A stretch of 64,000 bases of DNA from Marinirhabdus sp963799365 (GCA_963799365.1 CAWCWV010000016.1:186001-250000); one strand, 5' to 3'; positions 8,293 through 17,994 are shown, counted from the stretch's first letter. Notes: a model not told the origin generated them from the sequence alone. Numbers and translations are program-made.

Positions 8293-10764
8293 ATGAGAAC
8301 TAAAATTAGTTTCGTTTTATTATTTTTTGCCGTATTCAATGTGAGTGCCCAATTGGTCGCGAACGATTCTGAAGAAAATGTAGATAATTGGCCAGAACGT
8401 GTCTACGATTTGACGATTGACTATGAAACAGTAAATTTTACCGGAAAAGAGGTGCAAGCAATGACTGTTAACGGTGGAATTCCCGGGCCCAACCTAGAAT
8501 TTAACGAAGGTGAATTTGCCATCATTAATGTGACTAATAACTTGGAGGTAGAAACCTCTGTGCATTGGCACGGTCTAATACTCCCCAATTTTTTTGACGG
8601 GGTACCTTATTTAACAACCCCTCCAATAGCTCCTGGAAAAACCCAACAATATAAATTTGCCCTTAAACAATCAGGAACCTACTGGTATCATTCACATACG
8701 GGACTTCAGGAACAGCGTGGCGTTTATGGTAGTATTCAGATAAATCCAAAAGAAACAAATCTGCAATACGATAAAGATTTAGTACTAGTGCTGTCGGATT
8801 GGATGGATGAGAGTCCAAATTCACAATTGAAAAACTTAAAGCGTGGTAACGAATGGTATTTGATTAAAAAAGGACAAATACAAAGTCTGGATAAACTCAT
8901 CAAGAAAAAAGCAGTTAGCGCAAAGTTAAAAATGGCATGGCAACGCATGCCGGATATGGCTATTTCAGATAATTACTTCGATAAGTTTTTTATTAATGGT
9001 AATGCTGAAAAAAACTATACCAATTATGAGCCAGGCGAACGTTTACGTTTGCGTTTTATAAATGCAGCTGCGGCAAGTTATTTCTGGCTCACATTTGGGG
9101 GTGAAGACCCTATGTTGGTTTCCGCAGATGGTTTGGATGTAGTGCCCGTAAAACACAATAAAACACTTATTGGTGTAGCTGAAACGTACGATTTTATAGT
9201 AACCATCCCTGAAAATGGCAAACTTCAAATAAGAGCTACAGCACAAGACGGTTCTGGTGAAGCTTCGGCTTATATTGGCAAAGGGAAAACTCTTGACGCG
9301 CCTATAGTTCCTGAACCAGATTTAATTATGGGTATGAAGCATATGATGTCTATGGGAATGAAAATGGGGGCACCAGCGTCTAAATTCAATCCTTCCAAAA
9401 ATGACTCTATTCAAGTCATGGAAAAGTATAAGATGGATATGAGCGGGATGCACCCGCCTGCCGGACGTGCAGAAATGGATGGGATGTCCATGGGCGATGA
9501 TAAAATGAACATGGACAACGGTAAGATGAAAATGGACGGTATGGATATGAAAACAGATTCTGCCAAAATGGATCATTCAAAGATGGACCATGATAAAATG
9601 AAAATGAAAAATGATGAGATGAAGGATGGAATGATGGGTATGAAAATGAAAACAGATTCTACCAAAATGGATCATTCTAAAATGAATGGCAGCATGAAGA
9701 TGGGCTATATGGTTCCAAAAGATAAAGTAGTGGGCGACAATATGAAAACGGGTGGTAATCCGGAATTTAATTATAACTACTTACGCTCCCCAGAACCTAC
9801 CGAATTTGATAGCGACAAGCCAGTAAAAGAAATGCTTTTCAATCTTACGGGGAATATGAACCGATATGTTTGGAGTATCAATGGGGTGCCACTTTCTGAA
9901 ACCGATAAAATACAAATCAAAAAAGGAGAAGTTGTTCGAGTTACTTTAAATAATCTAACCATGATGCATCATCCAATGCACTTGCATGGTCATTTCTTTA
10001 GAGTGTTGAATGAAAACGGAGAGTACTCGCCCTTAAAACATACCGTAAACGTAGCGCCTATGCAGAAAGTTGTTTTTGAATTTGCTGCAAATGAATCTGG
10101 AGATTGGTTTTTCCATTGCCACATATTGTACCATATGATGAGTGGTATGGCAAGGGTTTTTAGTTATGACACCCCTAGAGATGAGCGCTTACAAGAATAC
10201 CCATTATCTAATCTTACCAATGAAGGAGATCATATATTCACCTGGGGCGAACTTACTGCAGCAAGCCATATGACCGAGGTATATGCCACCGCAACAAACA
10301 TTCGAAATCAATTTAGCGTCATGGGCGAATATGGTTGGAATAAGAATTTAGAAGCCGAGTTTACCTACGAACGCTATCTCAATGATTATTTCCGAATTTT
10401 CGGTGGTGTAAATGTTGAAAATGAAGGAAAAGACAGTCTCGAAGAAGTCAATACTACAGCAATTGCCGGAGTACGATGGTTGATGCCATTGCTCATTAAT
10501 TCAGATTTCAGAATTGATAGCAAATTACGTCCACAAGTTGCGTTTAGTACAGGCTTTATGATTTTACCACGACTGGGAATCTACGGAGAATATGAATACC
10601 AAATGGATTTTGGCTGGGACGGCAAACTTCCCGAAGGACAGGACTACGACGAAGAAACCACATGGCAAGTTGGTTTAGAATATGTTTTGAGTCGTAATTT
10701 TTCGCTTATGGCCAGTTATGACAATCGCTTTGATGCGGGTGGCGGACTTTCATGGAGATTTTAA
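8293..10764 (+). CDS. copA: Multicopper oxidase fused to a CopB-like outer-membrane barrel
   Basis: 823 residues from the ATG at 8293, chosen because MRTKISFVLLFFAVFNVSAQ is a clean signal peptide; an in-frame ATG at 8257 would put a charged extension before it. The three cupredoxin domains carry all copper ligands: HWHG (about residue 95), HSHTG (134), HPMHLHGH (561) and HCHILYHMMSGM (609). Residues about 345-475 are a Met/Asp/Lys/His-rich segment with repeated KMDHSKM and MKM units, a copper-binding linker. After the oxidase, residues about 650-823 look like an outer-membrane beta-barrel half (TWGELTAASHMTEVYATA, alternating aromatic strands, final SWRF) similar to CopB. Role: periplasmic Cu(I) oxidation and binding. 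The fusion of CopA-like and CopB-like parts is notable. Confidence 0.88.
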   Translation: MRTKISFVLLFFAVFNVSAQLVANDSEENVDNWPERVYDLTIDYETVNFTGKEVQAMTVNGGIPGPNLEFNEGEFAIINVTNNLEVETSVHWHGLILPNFFDGVPYLTTPPIAPGKTQQYKFALKQSGTYWYHSHTGLQEQRGVYGSIQINPKETNLQYDKDLVLVLSDWMDESPNSQLKNLKRGNEWYLIKKGQIQSLDKLIKKKAVSAKLKMAWQRMPDMAISDNYFDKFFINGNAEKNYTNYEPGERLRLRFINAAAASYFWLTFGGEDPMLVSADGLDVVPVKHNKTLIGVAETYDFIVTIPENGKLQIRATAQDGSGEASAYIGKGKTLDAPIVPEPDLIMGMKHMMSMGMKMGAPASKFNPSKNDSIQVMEKYKMDMSGMHPPAGRAEMDGMSMGDDKMNMDNGKMKMDGMDMKTDSAKMDHSKMDHDKMKMKNDEMKDGMMGMKMKTDSTKMDHSKMNGSMKMGYMVPKDKVVGDNMKTGGNPEFNYNYLRSPEPTEFDSDKPVKEMLFNLTGNMNRYVWSINGVPLSETDKIQIKKGEVVRVTLNNLTMMHHPMHLHGHFFRVLNENGEYSPLKHTVNVAPMQKVVFEFAANESGDWFFHCHILYHMMSGMARVFSYDTPRDERLQEYPLSNLTNEGDHIFTWGELTAASHMTEVYATATNIRNQFSVMGEYGWNKNLEAEFTYERYLNDYFRIFGGVNVENEGKDSLEEVNTTAIAGVRWLMPLLINSDFRIDSKLRPQVAFSTGFMILPRLGIYGEYEYQMDFGWDGKLPEGQDYDEETTWQVGLEYVLSRNFSLMASYDNRFDAGGGLSWRF

Positions 10765-10803
10765 AAATTATATAAACCTTAATTACAAATAAATACACAA
10801 TTT

Positions 10804-11412
10804 ATGAAAACAGTAAAAAGAGCAATAGGAATCGCCTTTATGGCATTAGTAACCGTAGCCTTTGTATCATGCAAAGATGGTTTGAAAGAGCACGACAACT
10901 CTGACGGACATCATGACAATGCGAATGCAACGGCAACACATGATGAAAATATGGATACCGATAAAGGAATGGCAACGAACAATAGTAAAAACGCAACGGC
11001 AGAGGTTATCCTGAAAGATTATTTCAATCTAAAAGATGCTTTGGTAGGAGATGATAATGACAAAGCAAAGGGATTAGGAGCAACCTTAGTAGCTTCACTA
11101 AAGAACTTTGATGCTTCTGGCTATGGCGACAGTCAACAAAAAGAATTGAAAGATATTATGGAAGATGCTATCGAACATGCAGAGCACATTGGTGAAAGCG
11201 ATATCAAGCACCAACGCGAGCATTTTAAGATTTTAAGCAAGGATATCACAGATATGGTTGCCATCACAGGAACAGCAACTAAGTTGTACGAGCAATTTTG
11301 CCCAATGTACGATGGCGGAACTGCTTGGTTGAGTATGAAAGAAGAAGTTCGCAATCCGTATTACGGAAGCTCAATGTTGAAATGCGGTAAAGTACAACGC
11401 GAAATCAACTAA
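10804..11412 (+). CDS. DUF3347 lipoprotein
   Basis: 202 residues. The N-terminus MKTVKRAIGIAFMALVTVAFVSC ends in a lipobox-like cysteine, followed by a His/Asp-rich linker (HDNSDGHHDN, THDENMD). The domain shows the DUF3347 signature: QREHFKILSKDI, CPMYDGGTAWLSMKEEVRNP, YYGSSMLKCG. The Cys and Met residues suggest copper binding in the periplasm. The same domain occurs at the C-terminus of CusB at 17999. The exact role is unproven. Confidence 0.87.
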   Translation: MKTVKRAIGIAFMALVTVAFVSCKDGLKEHDNSDGHHDNANATATHDENMDTDKGMATNNSKNATAEVILKDYFNLKDALVGDDNDKAKGLGATLVASLKNFDASGYGDSQQKELKDIMEDAIEHAEHIGESDIKHQREHFKILSKDITDMVAITGTATKLYEQFCPMYDGGTAWLSMKEEVRNPYYGSSMLKCGKVQREIN

Positions 11413-11868
11413 TTGAAGGTATTAAAAATCATAGCGTGGATCGCATTAATTGCATTTGTGGTGATACAGTTTTTCCCTGTGAAGTATAATCAGAGTGAAA
11501 CGGTACCACAATCCGATTTTATGTTAGCAAACAAGGTCCCTGCAGCAGTCGAGAAATCGTTGCAGGTATCTTGCTATGATTGCCACAGTAATAACACACA
11601 GTATCCCTGGTATAATAAGATACAGCCGGTAGCATGGTATCTGGAAGATCACATAAAGCATGGAAAAGGTGAGTTGAATTTCAACGAATGGGACACCTAT
11701 TCAGACCGAAGAAAAAACAGCAAATTACGTTCAATCATCAAGCAGATTGAAAATGGGGAAATGCCGATGGAAAGCTATACCCTAATCCACGGTGATGCTG
11801 TATTATCCAAAGAACAGCAAACCGAGGTAATAAATTATATAACTGAATTAAAAAAGACAATACAATAA
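11413..11868 (+). CDS. Heme-binding domain protein (c-type CYDCH motif)
   Basis: 151 residues starting with TTG at 11413, directly after the TAA of the preceding gene; no ATG fits better and the encoded MKVLKIIAWIALIAFVVIQFF is a typical N-terminal anchor. The core CYDCHSNNTQYPWYNKIQPV has a single CxxCH heme-attachment motif, followed by WYLEDHIKHGK, FNEWDTYS and GEMPMESYTLIH, all typical of the Bacteroidota 'haem-binding domain' family. It faces the periplasm and may carry electrons for metal redox steps; its partner is unknown. Confidence 0.85.
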   Translation: MKVLKIIAWIALIAFVVIQFFPVKYNQSETVPQSDFMLANKVPAAVEKSLQVSCYDCHSNNTQYPWYNKIQPVAWYLEDHIKHGKGELNFNEWDTYSDRRKNSKLRSIIKQIENGEMPMESYTLIHGDAVLSKEQQTEVINYITELKKTIQ

Positions 11869-11888
11869 CCTAAACCAAAACCAACATA

Positions 11889-12422
11889 ATGAAAACTCTT
11901 AGAACTATCAGTTTACTAGCAATATTTTCCTTAGTTGTTTTTTCCTGTAATGAAAAGACAGCAGAAGTAAAACAAGAAGAAAGAAGTAGTAAAGAAAAAA
12001 CCATTGATTCTTCAAAAGAAAAACAAGCTGTTATTTCAGTGATGAAAAAGTATAAAGACGCGATACAAAACTTAACTACCGATGGTACTTTTGAACTTTT
12101 TACACCAGATGCTACGGTATTTGAACAAGGTAAAGTGGAAGGCACGTATAAAGATTATATAGATGGACATTTAGGACCAGAATTAGGACATTTTAAAAGT
12201 TTCAGCTTTTCTGATTATGAAATTGAAACCATAGTGAATTTACCTTACGCGATTACCACTGAAAATTATTTATATACTATCGTATTAAAAGGAGATGAAG
12301 CAAAAGTCACAAAGAAACGTACTATTGAAAGTAAAGGAGTAGCGACTTCAATTCTCGAAAAAATTGATGGTCAGTGGAAGATTATTCATTCACACACCTC
12401 GTTTAAAAAATTAAATCAATAG
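11889..12422 (+). CDS. NTF2-like/DUF4440-type lipoprotein
   Basis: 177 residues. MKTLRTISLLAIFSLVVFSC gives a lipoprotein signal. After a charged linker, residues 45-170 follow the NTF2-like pattern (AVISVMKKYKDAIQNLT, LFTPDATVFEQG, ending IDGQWKIIHSHTSFK). These cone-shaped folds bind small ligands or act in stress responses; no catalytic residues are assigned. It lies 6 nt before the permease gene in the copper cluster. Confidence 0.75.
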   Translation: MKTLRTISLLAIFSLVVFSCNEKTAEVKQEERSSKEKTIDSSKEKQAVISVMKKYKDAIQNLTTDGTFELFTPDATVFEQGKVEGTYKDYIDGHLGPELGHFKSFSFSDYEIETIVNLPYAITTENYLYTIVLKGDEAKVTKKRTIESKGVATSILEKIDGQWKIIHSHTSFKKLNQ

Positions 12423-12428
12423 TATAGT

Positions 12429-13655
12429 ATGGACAATTTTCTCAAACAATGGGGTGAAGCAGCGTATACAACCACCGGATTTTTCTGGATGGCGTTGTGG
12501 GCTTTTGTATTGGGCTACATTATAAGTAGCATGATACAGATTTTTGTGACCGAAAAACGGATGCAAAAAGCCATGGGAGAAAATGAAGGAAAAAGTATGT
12601 TGCTGGGTACGTTTTTTGGATTTATAAGTAGTTCTTGCAGTTTTGCAGCGCTGGCTGGAACTAAGTCTATCTTTAAAAAAGGAGCGAGTTTTACCTCTTC
12701 CATAGCATATTTACTGGCATCTACAAATCTCGTCATAGAGTTGGGAATTATTATTTCCATCTTTTTAGGTTGGCAATTTGTTGTAGGCGAATATGTGGGG
12801 GGCATCCTGCTCATCCTTATTTGCTGGATATTAATTCGGATTATCAACCCGAAAAAACTCATTGAAAAGGCACGTAAAAATTTAGAAAATGAAGATGAAG
12901 GCGCCATAGATGATTCCAAAGATTGGAAGAAACAGATTAAGAAAGAAGAAAGTTGGGCACGTGTTGCCAAGAAGTATAAAATGGAATGGCAAATGGTCTG
13001 GAAAGATGTAACCGTAGGGTTTACCATCGCTGGTATCGTAGCCGCTTTTGTGCCCGATTCTTTTTTCCAGACGCTCTTTATTAATAGCGGTAATGGAAAT
13101 ACAGATTTTACCTTTCTCGAAATTTTAGAACACATTATCGTAGGTCCTGTGGCAGCGTTTTTAACTTTTATAGGTTCTATGGGGAATATACCATTGGCGG
13201 CGTTACTCTTTGGCAAAGGTGTTAGTTTTGCAGGTGTAATGGCGTTCATTTTTAGTGATTTGGTAGTTTTTCCTGTGTTGCGAATCAATGCGAAATATTA
13301 CGGGTGGAAAATGTCGCTATTCATTCTTTTTCTACTTTTCACAGCGCTAATAGGTACATCCCTTGCGTTACACTATACATTTGATTTGTTTAGCATCTTA
13401 CCAGATCCCTCACAGGTAACAATTCAGGAGAGCGAGTATTTTAAAATAGATTATACCTTTTTCTTGAATATAGCTTTCTTGCTTATTTCGGGTTATCTGG
13501 TTTATTTAGGGTTTTTCAAAAAGAAAGATGTAGACCACAATATGAGTGAGATGGCTCCTAAAAGCAAACTCCTTGAAAATATATTGAAATATGCCGCATT
13601 TGTATGCTATGCATGGCTTGCTGGAGGTTTAATCGTGAAATTTTTTATAACTTAA
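12429..13655 (+). CDS. DUF318/ArsP-like permease
   Basis: 408 residues with about ten hydrophobic segments. The signatures GFISSSCSFAALAGTKSIFKKG and GNIPLAALLFGKGVSFAGVMAF are the paired repeats of the DUF318 permease family (ArsP relatives). A charged cytoplasmic loop (about residues 145-185) separates the halves. Members move arsenicals or other metal species across the inner membrane; in flavobacterial copper clusters this gene is frequent, but the substrate is not established. Confidence 0.85.
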   Translation: MDNFLKQWGEAAYTTTGFFWMALWAFVLGYIISSMIQIFVTEKRMQKAMGENEGKSMLLGTFFGFISSSCSFAALAGTKSIFKKGASFTSSIAYLLASTNLVIELGIIISIFLGWQFVVGEYVGGILLILICWILIRIINPKKLIEKARKNLENEDEGAIDDSKDWKKQIKKEESWARVAKKYKMEWQMVWKDVTVGFTIAGIVAAFVPDSFFQTLFINSGNGNTDFTFLEILEHIIVGPVAAFLTFIGSMGNIPLAALLFGKGVSFAGVMAFIFSDLVVFPVLRINAKYYGWKMSLFILFLLFTALIGTSLALHYTFDLFSILPDPSQVTIQESEYFKIDYTFFLNIAFLLISGYLVYLGFFKKKDVDHNMSEMAPKSKLLENILKYAAFVCYAWLAGGLIVKFFIT

Positions 13656-13666
13656 AATTGATAGCT

Positions 13667-13960
13667 ATGAAAACAGAAGACACACTTTCAGAAACAATGA
13701 ATCGCTTGATTTCTAAAGGGTATACGTATGATTTTAATCTATGTTCAGGACACATCGAGTGTAATTCACTCAAATTAAAACTGCATCCAGAAGATTTCGA
13801 CGTTGAAGAGATGAATCGTTTTGAAGGCATGAGCAGCACCGACGACAATAGTGTCCTGTACGCTATTCAATCTAAAAGAGGGATTAAAGGTTTGTTAGTA
13901 GATGCCTATGGAGTTTATGCTGAAAATATTTCTGAAGCTATGCGAAAAAAATTAAGATAA
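13667..13960 (+). CDS. Small conserved protein, often named 'phosphoribosylpyrophosphate synthetase'
   Basis: 97 residues from ATG 13667, chosen because KTEDTLSETMNRLISKGYTYDFNL is the conserved start; the frame is open further upstream inside the permease gene but those codons look like read-through. The body has IECNSLKLKLHPEDFDVEEM and RFEGMSSTDDNSVLYAIQS. This small Bacteroidota family is named PRPP synthetase in databases, but it is far too short and lacks PRPP-synthetase motifs, so the name should not be trusted. Its gene ends 1 nt before the CopA ATPase. Confidence 0.75.
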   Translation: MKTEDTLSETMNRLISKGYTYDFNLCSGHIECNSLKLKLHPEDFDVEEMNRFEGMSSTDDNSVLYAIQSKRGIKGLLVDAYGVYAENISEAMRKKLR

Positions 13961-13961
13961 C

Positions 13962-16466
13962 ATGAAACACACCTATCATATACACGGAATGACTTGCAAC
14001 GGCTGTAGAAGCCATGTGGAACAAACGCTTATAGAAGTAGCGGGTGTTACGAGTGCTGAGGTGAACTTGGAAAAGGCCGAAGCAACCATCGAAATGGAAT
14101 CTCATATTCCTCTGGAGACATTTCAAAAAGCATTGGCAGACGATGGCGGAAGCTATTCAATTTATCTACCCGGAGAACACCAACACCACGCAAAAGCGGA
14201 AAAGCCCGCACCATCAAAAGGTAAAGGCACTGGTACATTCTATTGCCCAATGCACTGTGAAGGTGACAAGACCTACGATGCACCTGGCGATTGTCCTGTT
14301 TGCGGAATGGATTTGGTAGAAGAACAGAATTTATCGGCTGCAACAACAGAACAATGGACCTGCCCCATGCATCCCGAAATCGTAAAAGATGAAGCTGGCG
14401 CATGCCCCATTTGTGGGATGGATTTGGTGCCTATGCAACCAGATCTTTCCGCTGAAGAGAAAACCTATAAAAAGCTGTTGAAAAAGTTTTGGATCGCTGT
14501 AGCTTTTACCATCCCCATCTTCTTGATGGCTATGAGCGAGATGATCCCTAACAATCCACTGTACGCTGTGATGGAACAAAAATGGTGGAACTGGATTCAA
14601 TTGGGGTTATCTATTCCTGTGGTATTTTACGCCACATGGGTGTTTTTTGAACGTGCCTACCGAAGCATCAAAACGTGGAACCTTAATATGTTTACGTTAA
14701 TTGGAATTGGTGCTGGAGTCGCCTGGCTCTTTAGTGTATTTGGAATGCTATTTCCAGACTTCTTCCCCTCGCAGTTTAAAACCGAATCCGGAGCTGTACA
14801 TGTGTATTTTGAAGCTGCTACGGTAATCCTTACGTTAGTACTAATGGGCCAGTTGTTGGAAGCACGGGCACATAGTAAAACGAATTCGGCCGTAAAAGAA
14901 TTATTAAAACTCGCCCCTAATAAAGCTATTAGAGTAATCAATGGTGTTGAAGAAGAAGTTTCTATTGACAAAATTGAAAAAGGAGATATCCTACGCGTAA
15001 AACCGGGAGATAAGATTCCAGTAGATGGAGTCATTACCGAAGGACATACTACGGTAGATGAATCCATGATTTCAGGAGAACCTATTCCAGTTAACAAAGC
15101 TGAAGACGATAAAATAAGCAGCGGTACCATAAATGGGAATCAGTCTTTCTTAATGAAAGCTGAAAAAGTAGGAAGCGATACGTTGCTTTCACAGATCGTA
15201 AAAATGGTAAACGATGCCAGCCGAAGTCGTGCGCCTATTCAAAAATTGGCCGATACGGTTTCAGGCTATTTTGTCCCTGTAGTAGTCATTATCTCACTTC
15301 TCACTTTTGGCGCATGGGCCATTTGGGGACCTGAACCTGCGTATGTGTATGCATTGGTAAATGCGATTGCCGTTTTAATCATTGCGTGCCCCTGTGCACT
15401 AGGTTTGGCAACGCCTATGTCTATAATGGTGGGTGTTGGCAAAGGAGCTCAAAATGGAGTACTCATTAAGAATGCCGAAGCTCTTGAAAAGATGGACAAG
15501 GTAACTACCTTAATTGTGGATAAAACAGGAACCATTACGGAAGGAAAACCTACAGTTGAAAAAATGGGGTCGTTTAGCACTACATTTTCTGAAGGCGATA
15601 TCACCCAACTCATCGCGTCCCTGAACAGTTCCAGCGAACATCCTCTTGCCGAAGCCACAGTAAAATACGCAAAAGAACGAAAATCGGAACTTTTAAAAGC
15701 AGACAGTTTCAGTGCCGTAACAGGCAAAGGTGTAGAAGCAAACGTAAACGGTAAAAAACTAGCGCTGGGAAATGCTAAAATGATGGAACACGCCAAAGCA
15801 TCTATTTCAACAGAAATGGAACAAGAGGCACAATCGTTTCAGAAGCAAGGAAAAACGGTGTCATATTTGGCTGTTGATGGAAACGTAACTGGATATGTAG
15901 TGATTGGAGACAAAATAAAACAAACCAGCGCCAAGGCAATTAAGGAACTCCAGAATAAGGGCATTTCTGTGATTATGCTTACTGGTGATAATCACGATAC
16001 CGCACAAGCCGTAGCCAGCGAACTCAACTTAGCGAGTTTTAAAGCGGGAATGTTACCCGAAGATAAGCTGGAAGAAGTGAAAAAATTACAAGAGCAGGGT
16101 CAAGTTGTTGCCATGGCAGGGGACGGAATTAATGACGCACCAGCCTTAGCACAAAGTGATGTAGGAATCGCCATGGGAACAGGAACCGATGTGGCTATTG
16201 AAAGTGCCATGATTACCTTGGTAAAAGGAGATCTGCACGGCATTGTAAAAGCTAGGAATCTAAGTGATGCGGTGATGAAGAACATCAAACAAAACCTGTT
16301 TTTCGCACTTATCTATAACACCTTGGGGGTGCCTATAGCAGCAGGAGTATTGTTTCCAGTTTTCGGACTTTTACTGTCACCTATGATCGCAGCACTGGCA
16401 ATGAGTTTTAGCTCTGTTTCGGTGATTGCGAATGCATTACGATTAAAATCAAAATCAATTAACTAA
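13962..16466 (+). CDS. copA: Copper-exporting P1B-type ATPase with HMA and two heavy-metal-binding domains
   Basis: 834 residues. Order: HMA domain (GMTCNGCRSHVEQ, about residues 8-20); two YHS-like heavy-metal-binding modules with CPMH...CPVCGMDL (about 87-113) and CPMH...CPICGMDL (about 127-152); eight membrane helices; the TGES-equivalent ISGEP; the copper-selective CPC motif in IIACPCALGLATP (about 476); phosphorylation site DKTGT (about 520); and GDGINDAPALAQSD (about 720). It pumps Cu(I) from the cytoplasm to the periplasm using ATP. Three soluble metal sites in front of the pump are more than usual and match the theme of the cluster. Confidence 0.95.
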   Translation: MKHTYHIHGMTCNGCRSHVEQTLIEVAGVTSAEVNLEKAEATIEMESHIPLETFQKALADDGGSYSIYLPGEHQHHAKAEKPAPSKGKGTGTFYCPMHCEGDKTYDAPGDCPVCGMDLVEEQNLSAATTEQWTCPMHPEIVKDEAGACPICGMDLVPMQPDLSAEEKTYKKLLKKFWIAVAFTIPIFLMAMSEMIPNNPLYAVMEQKWWNWIQLGLSIPVVFYATWVFFERAYRSIKTWNLNMFTLIGIGAGVAWLFSVFGMLFPDFFPSQFKTESGAVHVYFEAATVILTLVLMGQLLEARAHSKTNSAVKELLKLAPNKAIRVINGVEEEVSIDKIEKGDILRVKPGDKIPVDGVITEGHTTVDESMISGEPIPVNKAEDDKISSGTINGNQSFLMKAEKVGSDTLLSQIVKMVNDASRSRAPIQKLADTVSGYFVPVVVIISLLTFGAWAIWGPEPAYVYALVNAIAVLIIACPCALGLATPMSIMVGVGKGAQNGVLIKNAEALEKMDKVTTLIVDKTGTITEGKPTVEKMGSFSTTFSEGDITQLIASLNSSSEHPLAEATVKYAKERKSELLKADSFSAVTGKGVEANVNGKKLALGNAKMMEHAKASISTEMEQEAQSFQKQGKTVSYLAVDGNVTGYVVIGDKIKQTSAKAIKELQNKGISVIMLTGDNHDTAQAVASELNLASFKAGMLPEDKLEEVKKLQEQGQVVAMAGDGINDAPALAQSDVGIAMGTGTDVAIESAMITLVKGDLHGIVKARNLSDAVMKNIKQNLFFALIYNTLGVPIAAGVLFPVFGLLLSPMIAALAMSFSSVSVIANALRLKSKSIN

Positions 16467-16479
16467 TCAATTTTATATT

Positions 16480-17067
16480 ATGAAAAAAACCATCTTACTA
16501 TTCGTTTCGCTTATTCTACTAGTTTCCTGTAAAGAAATCAAAAAGGAGACTCAGGAAATGGAAACAAAAGAAGTGACTGAAGAACCACTCACGGCAGAAC
16601 CTGATAAGAAAAAACCATTGAGCCCACATACCGAAACCATGGCAATGATTGGTGATGCTCATATTCATATAGATTATTCCTCTCCAGGAGTGCGTAACAG
16701 AATGATATTTGGCGGATTGCTTCCGTATGACGCTGTATGGCAAGCAGGAGCACACAACGCAACATGGTTGGAAACTAATAAAGATTTAATGATTGCCGGA
16801 AAAGAATTAAAAGCGGGTAAATATGGCTTTTTTGTGATTCCGAATGAAAAGGAATGGACCATTATTTTCAATAGTAACTGGGACCAGCACGGGAAAGACG
16901 ACTATGACGAAAAAGATGATGTAGTACGATTTAAAGTAACCCCTACTCTTTCGGATGAAATTGTAGAACACCTCACGTACACGGTAACAAAAACGAACGA
17001 AACATCAGGCACGATAAAATTAGCCTGGGAAAAGGTGACCATTACGTTTCCTTTTCAAGTTAAATAA
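16480..17067 (+). CDS. DUF2911 lipoprotein
   Basis: 195 residues. MKKTILLFVSLILLVSC is a lipoprotein signal. The domain carries HIHIDYSSPGVRNRMIFGGLLPYDAVWQAG... followed by LKAGKYGFFVIPNEKEWTII, the DUF2911 signature. Its function is unknown; it is often secreted and found in stress or metal loci of Bacteroidota. Confidence 0.87.
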   Translation: MKKTILLFVSLILLVSCKEIKKETQEMETKEVTEEPLTAEPDKKKPLSPHTETMAMIGDAHIHIDYSSPGVRNRMIFGGLLPYDAVWQAGAHNATWLETNKDLMIAGKELKAGKYGFFVIPNEKEWTIIFNSNWDQHGKDDYDEKDDVVRFKVTPTLSDEIVEHLTYTVTKTNETSGTIKLAWEKVTITFPFQVK

Positions 17068-17085
17068 CCCTTAAAACCATATATT

Positions 17086-17571
17086 ATGAACACAAATGAA
17101 CATGAAAATCACACCATGAAAAAAGGAAGTTACACTAAATTTGTAGGAATGCTCGCGGCATCTTTCGTCGCTATGTACATCACCATGTATTTGAATACTT
17201 ATGCCATTGATCACGTTTATTTCAGTCTCACTCGTTTCTATATGAGTTGTTTGGGGATTGCGGCTATGGCTATCATTATGTTTGTAGCGATGCGAGGTAT
17301 GTATCAAAATAAAAAGAAGAATATAGCAATCGTTTTGGGAAGTATCGTACTTTTTGTAACTGCATTAGGTCTGGTGCGTGACCAAAAATCGACCGTGGGC
17401 GATGTTCTCTGGATGAAAGCAATGATCCCGCATCACTCTATCGCAATTTTAACCAGTGAGCGTGCCGATATCCAAGACCCTGAAGTAAAACAACTTGCCG
17501 AGGATATTATCAAGGCACAGCGCAAGGAAATTGAGGAGATGAAAGCCATGATTAAGCGTTTAGAGGATTAA
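17086..17571 (+). CDS. Membrane-anchored DUF305 protein
   Basis: 161 residues with three hydrophobic helices (about 18-38, 49-68, 77-95) followed by the DUF305 segment WMKAMIPHHSIAILTSERA and AEDIIKAQRKEIEEMKAMI. DUF305 domains form ferritin-like four-helix bundles with conserved His and Met and are linked to copper handling. It closes the first half of the cluster before an 80-nt gap. Confidence 0.87.
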   Translation: MNTNEHENHTMKKGSYTKFVGMLAASFVAMYITMYLNTYAIDHVYFSLTRFYMSCLGIAAMAIIMFVAMRGMYQNKKKNIAIVLGSIVLFVTALGLVRDQKSTVGDVLWMKAMIPHHSIAILTSERADIQDPEVKQLAEDIIKAQRKEIEEMKAMIKRLED

Positions 17572-17652
17572 TCGATGTGCGGATTTGTGGATTGTTTGAT
17601 ATGCGCATTTCTGGATGTGTAGCTTGGTGAATTTGTTAAATATAACATTAAG

Positions 17653-17994
17653 ATGAAAAGAAATGAATTATTGGAAGTTACCACGGAGCTAGCACTTCAA
17701 GTGATTGCCTATTGTGAATTGCTTGAAAATGACAGAAAATATGTGATTGCAAGGCAGCTCTTAAAGTCTGGTACTTCTATAGGTGCCAATTCTAGAGAGG
17801 CCCAAGGAGCAGAGAGTAAAGCAGATTTCATACATAAATTAAAAATAGCATATAAAGAAGCGGAGGAAACAGCATATTGGATACTACTTTGTGAAAAGTC
17901 TAACTCTTATCTGAATCCACCACAAGAATTGAAGAATAAGTTGGCTTCAAGTCTAAAACTATTGGGTAAGATTATTTCATCTTCAAAAAAATAA
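17653..17994 (+). CDS. Four-helix-bundle protein (second S23/IVP family gene)
   Basis: 113 residues: KRNELLEVTTELALQVIAYC, QLLKSGTSIGANSREAQGA, KAYKEAEETAYWI-like helix. It is a divergent member of the same family as the protein at 5928 and, like it, sits directly in front of a cus gene (4 nt before cusB). The 80 nt before it contain no gene and a run of short TG-rich repeats (ATGTGCGGATTTGTGGATTG and similar). Function unknown; likely an inserted gene. Confidence 0.82.
   Translation: MKRNELLEVTTELALQVIAYCELLENDRKYVIARQLLKSGTSIGANSREAQGAESKADFIHKLKIAYKEAEETAYWILLCEKSNSYLNPPQELKNKLASSLKLLGKIISSSKK

Noticed and set aside
13667..13960. PRPP synthetase function
   Set aside because: 97 residues is far too short and the PRPP-binding motif is missing; the name is a database habit.
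5928..17994. Diversity-generating retroelement, because of Avd-like four-helix proteins
   Set aside because: No reverse transcriptase and no template/variable repeat pair is present.
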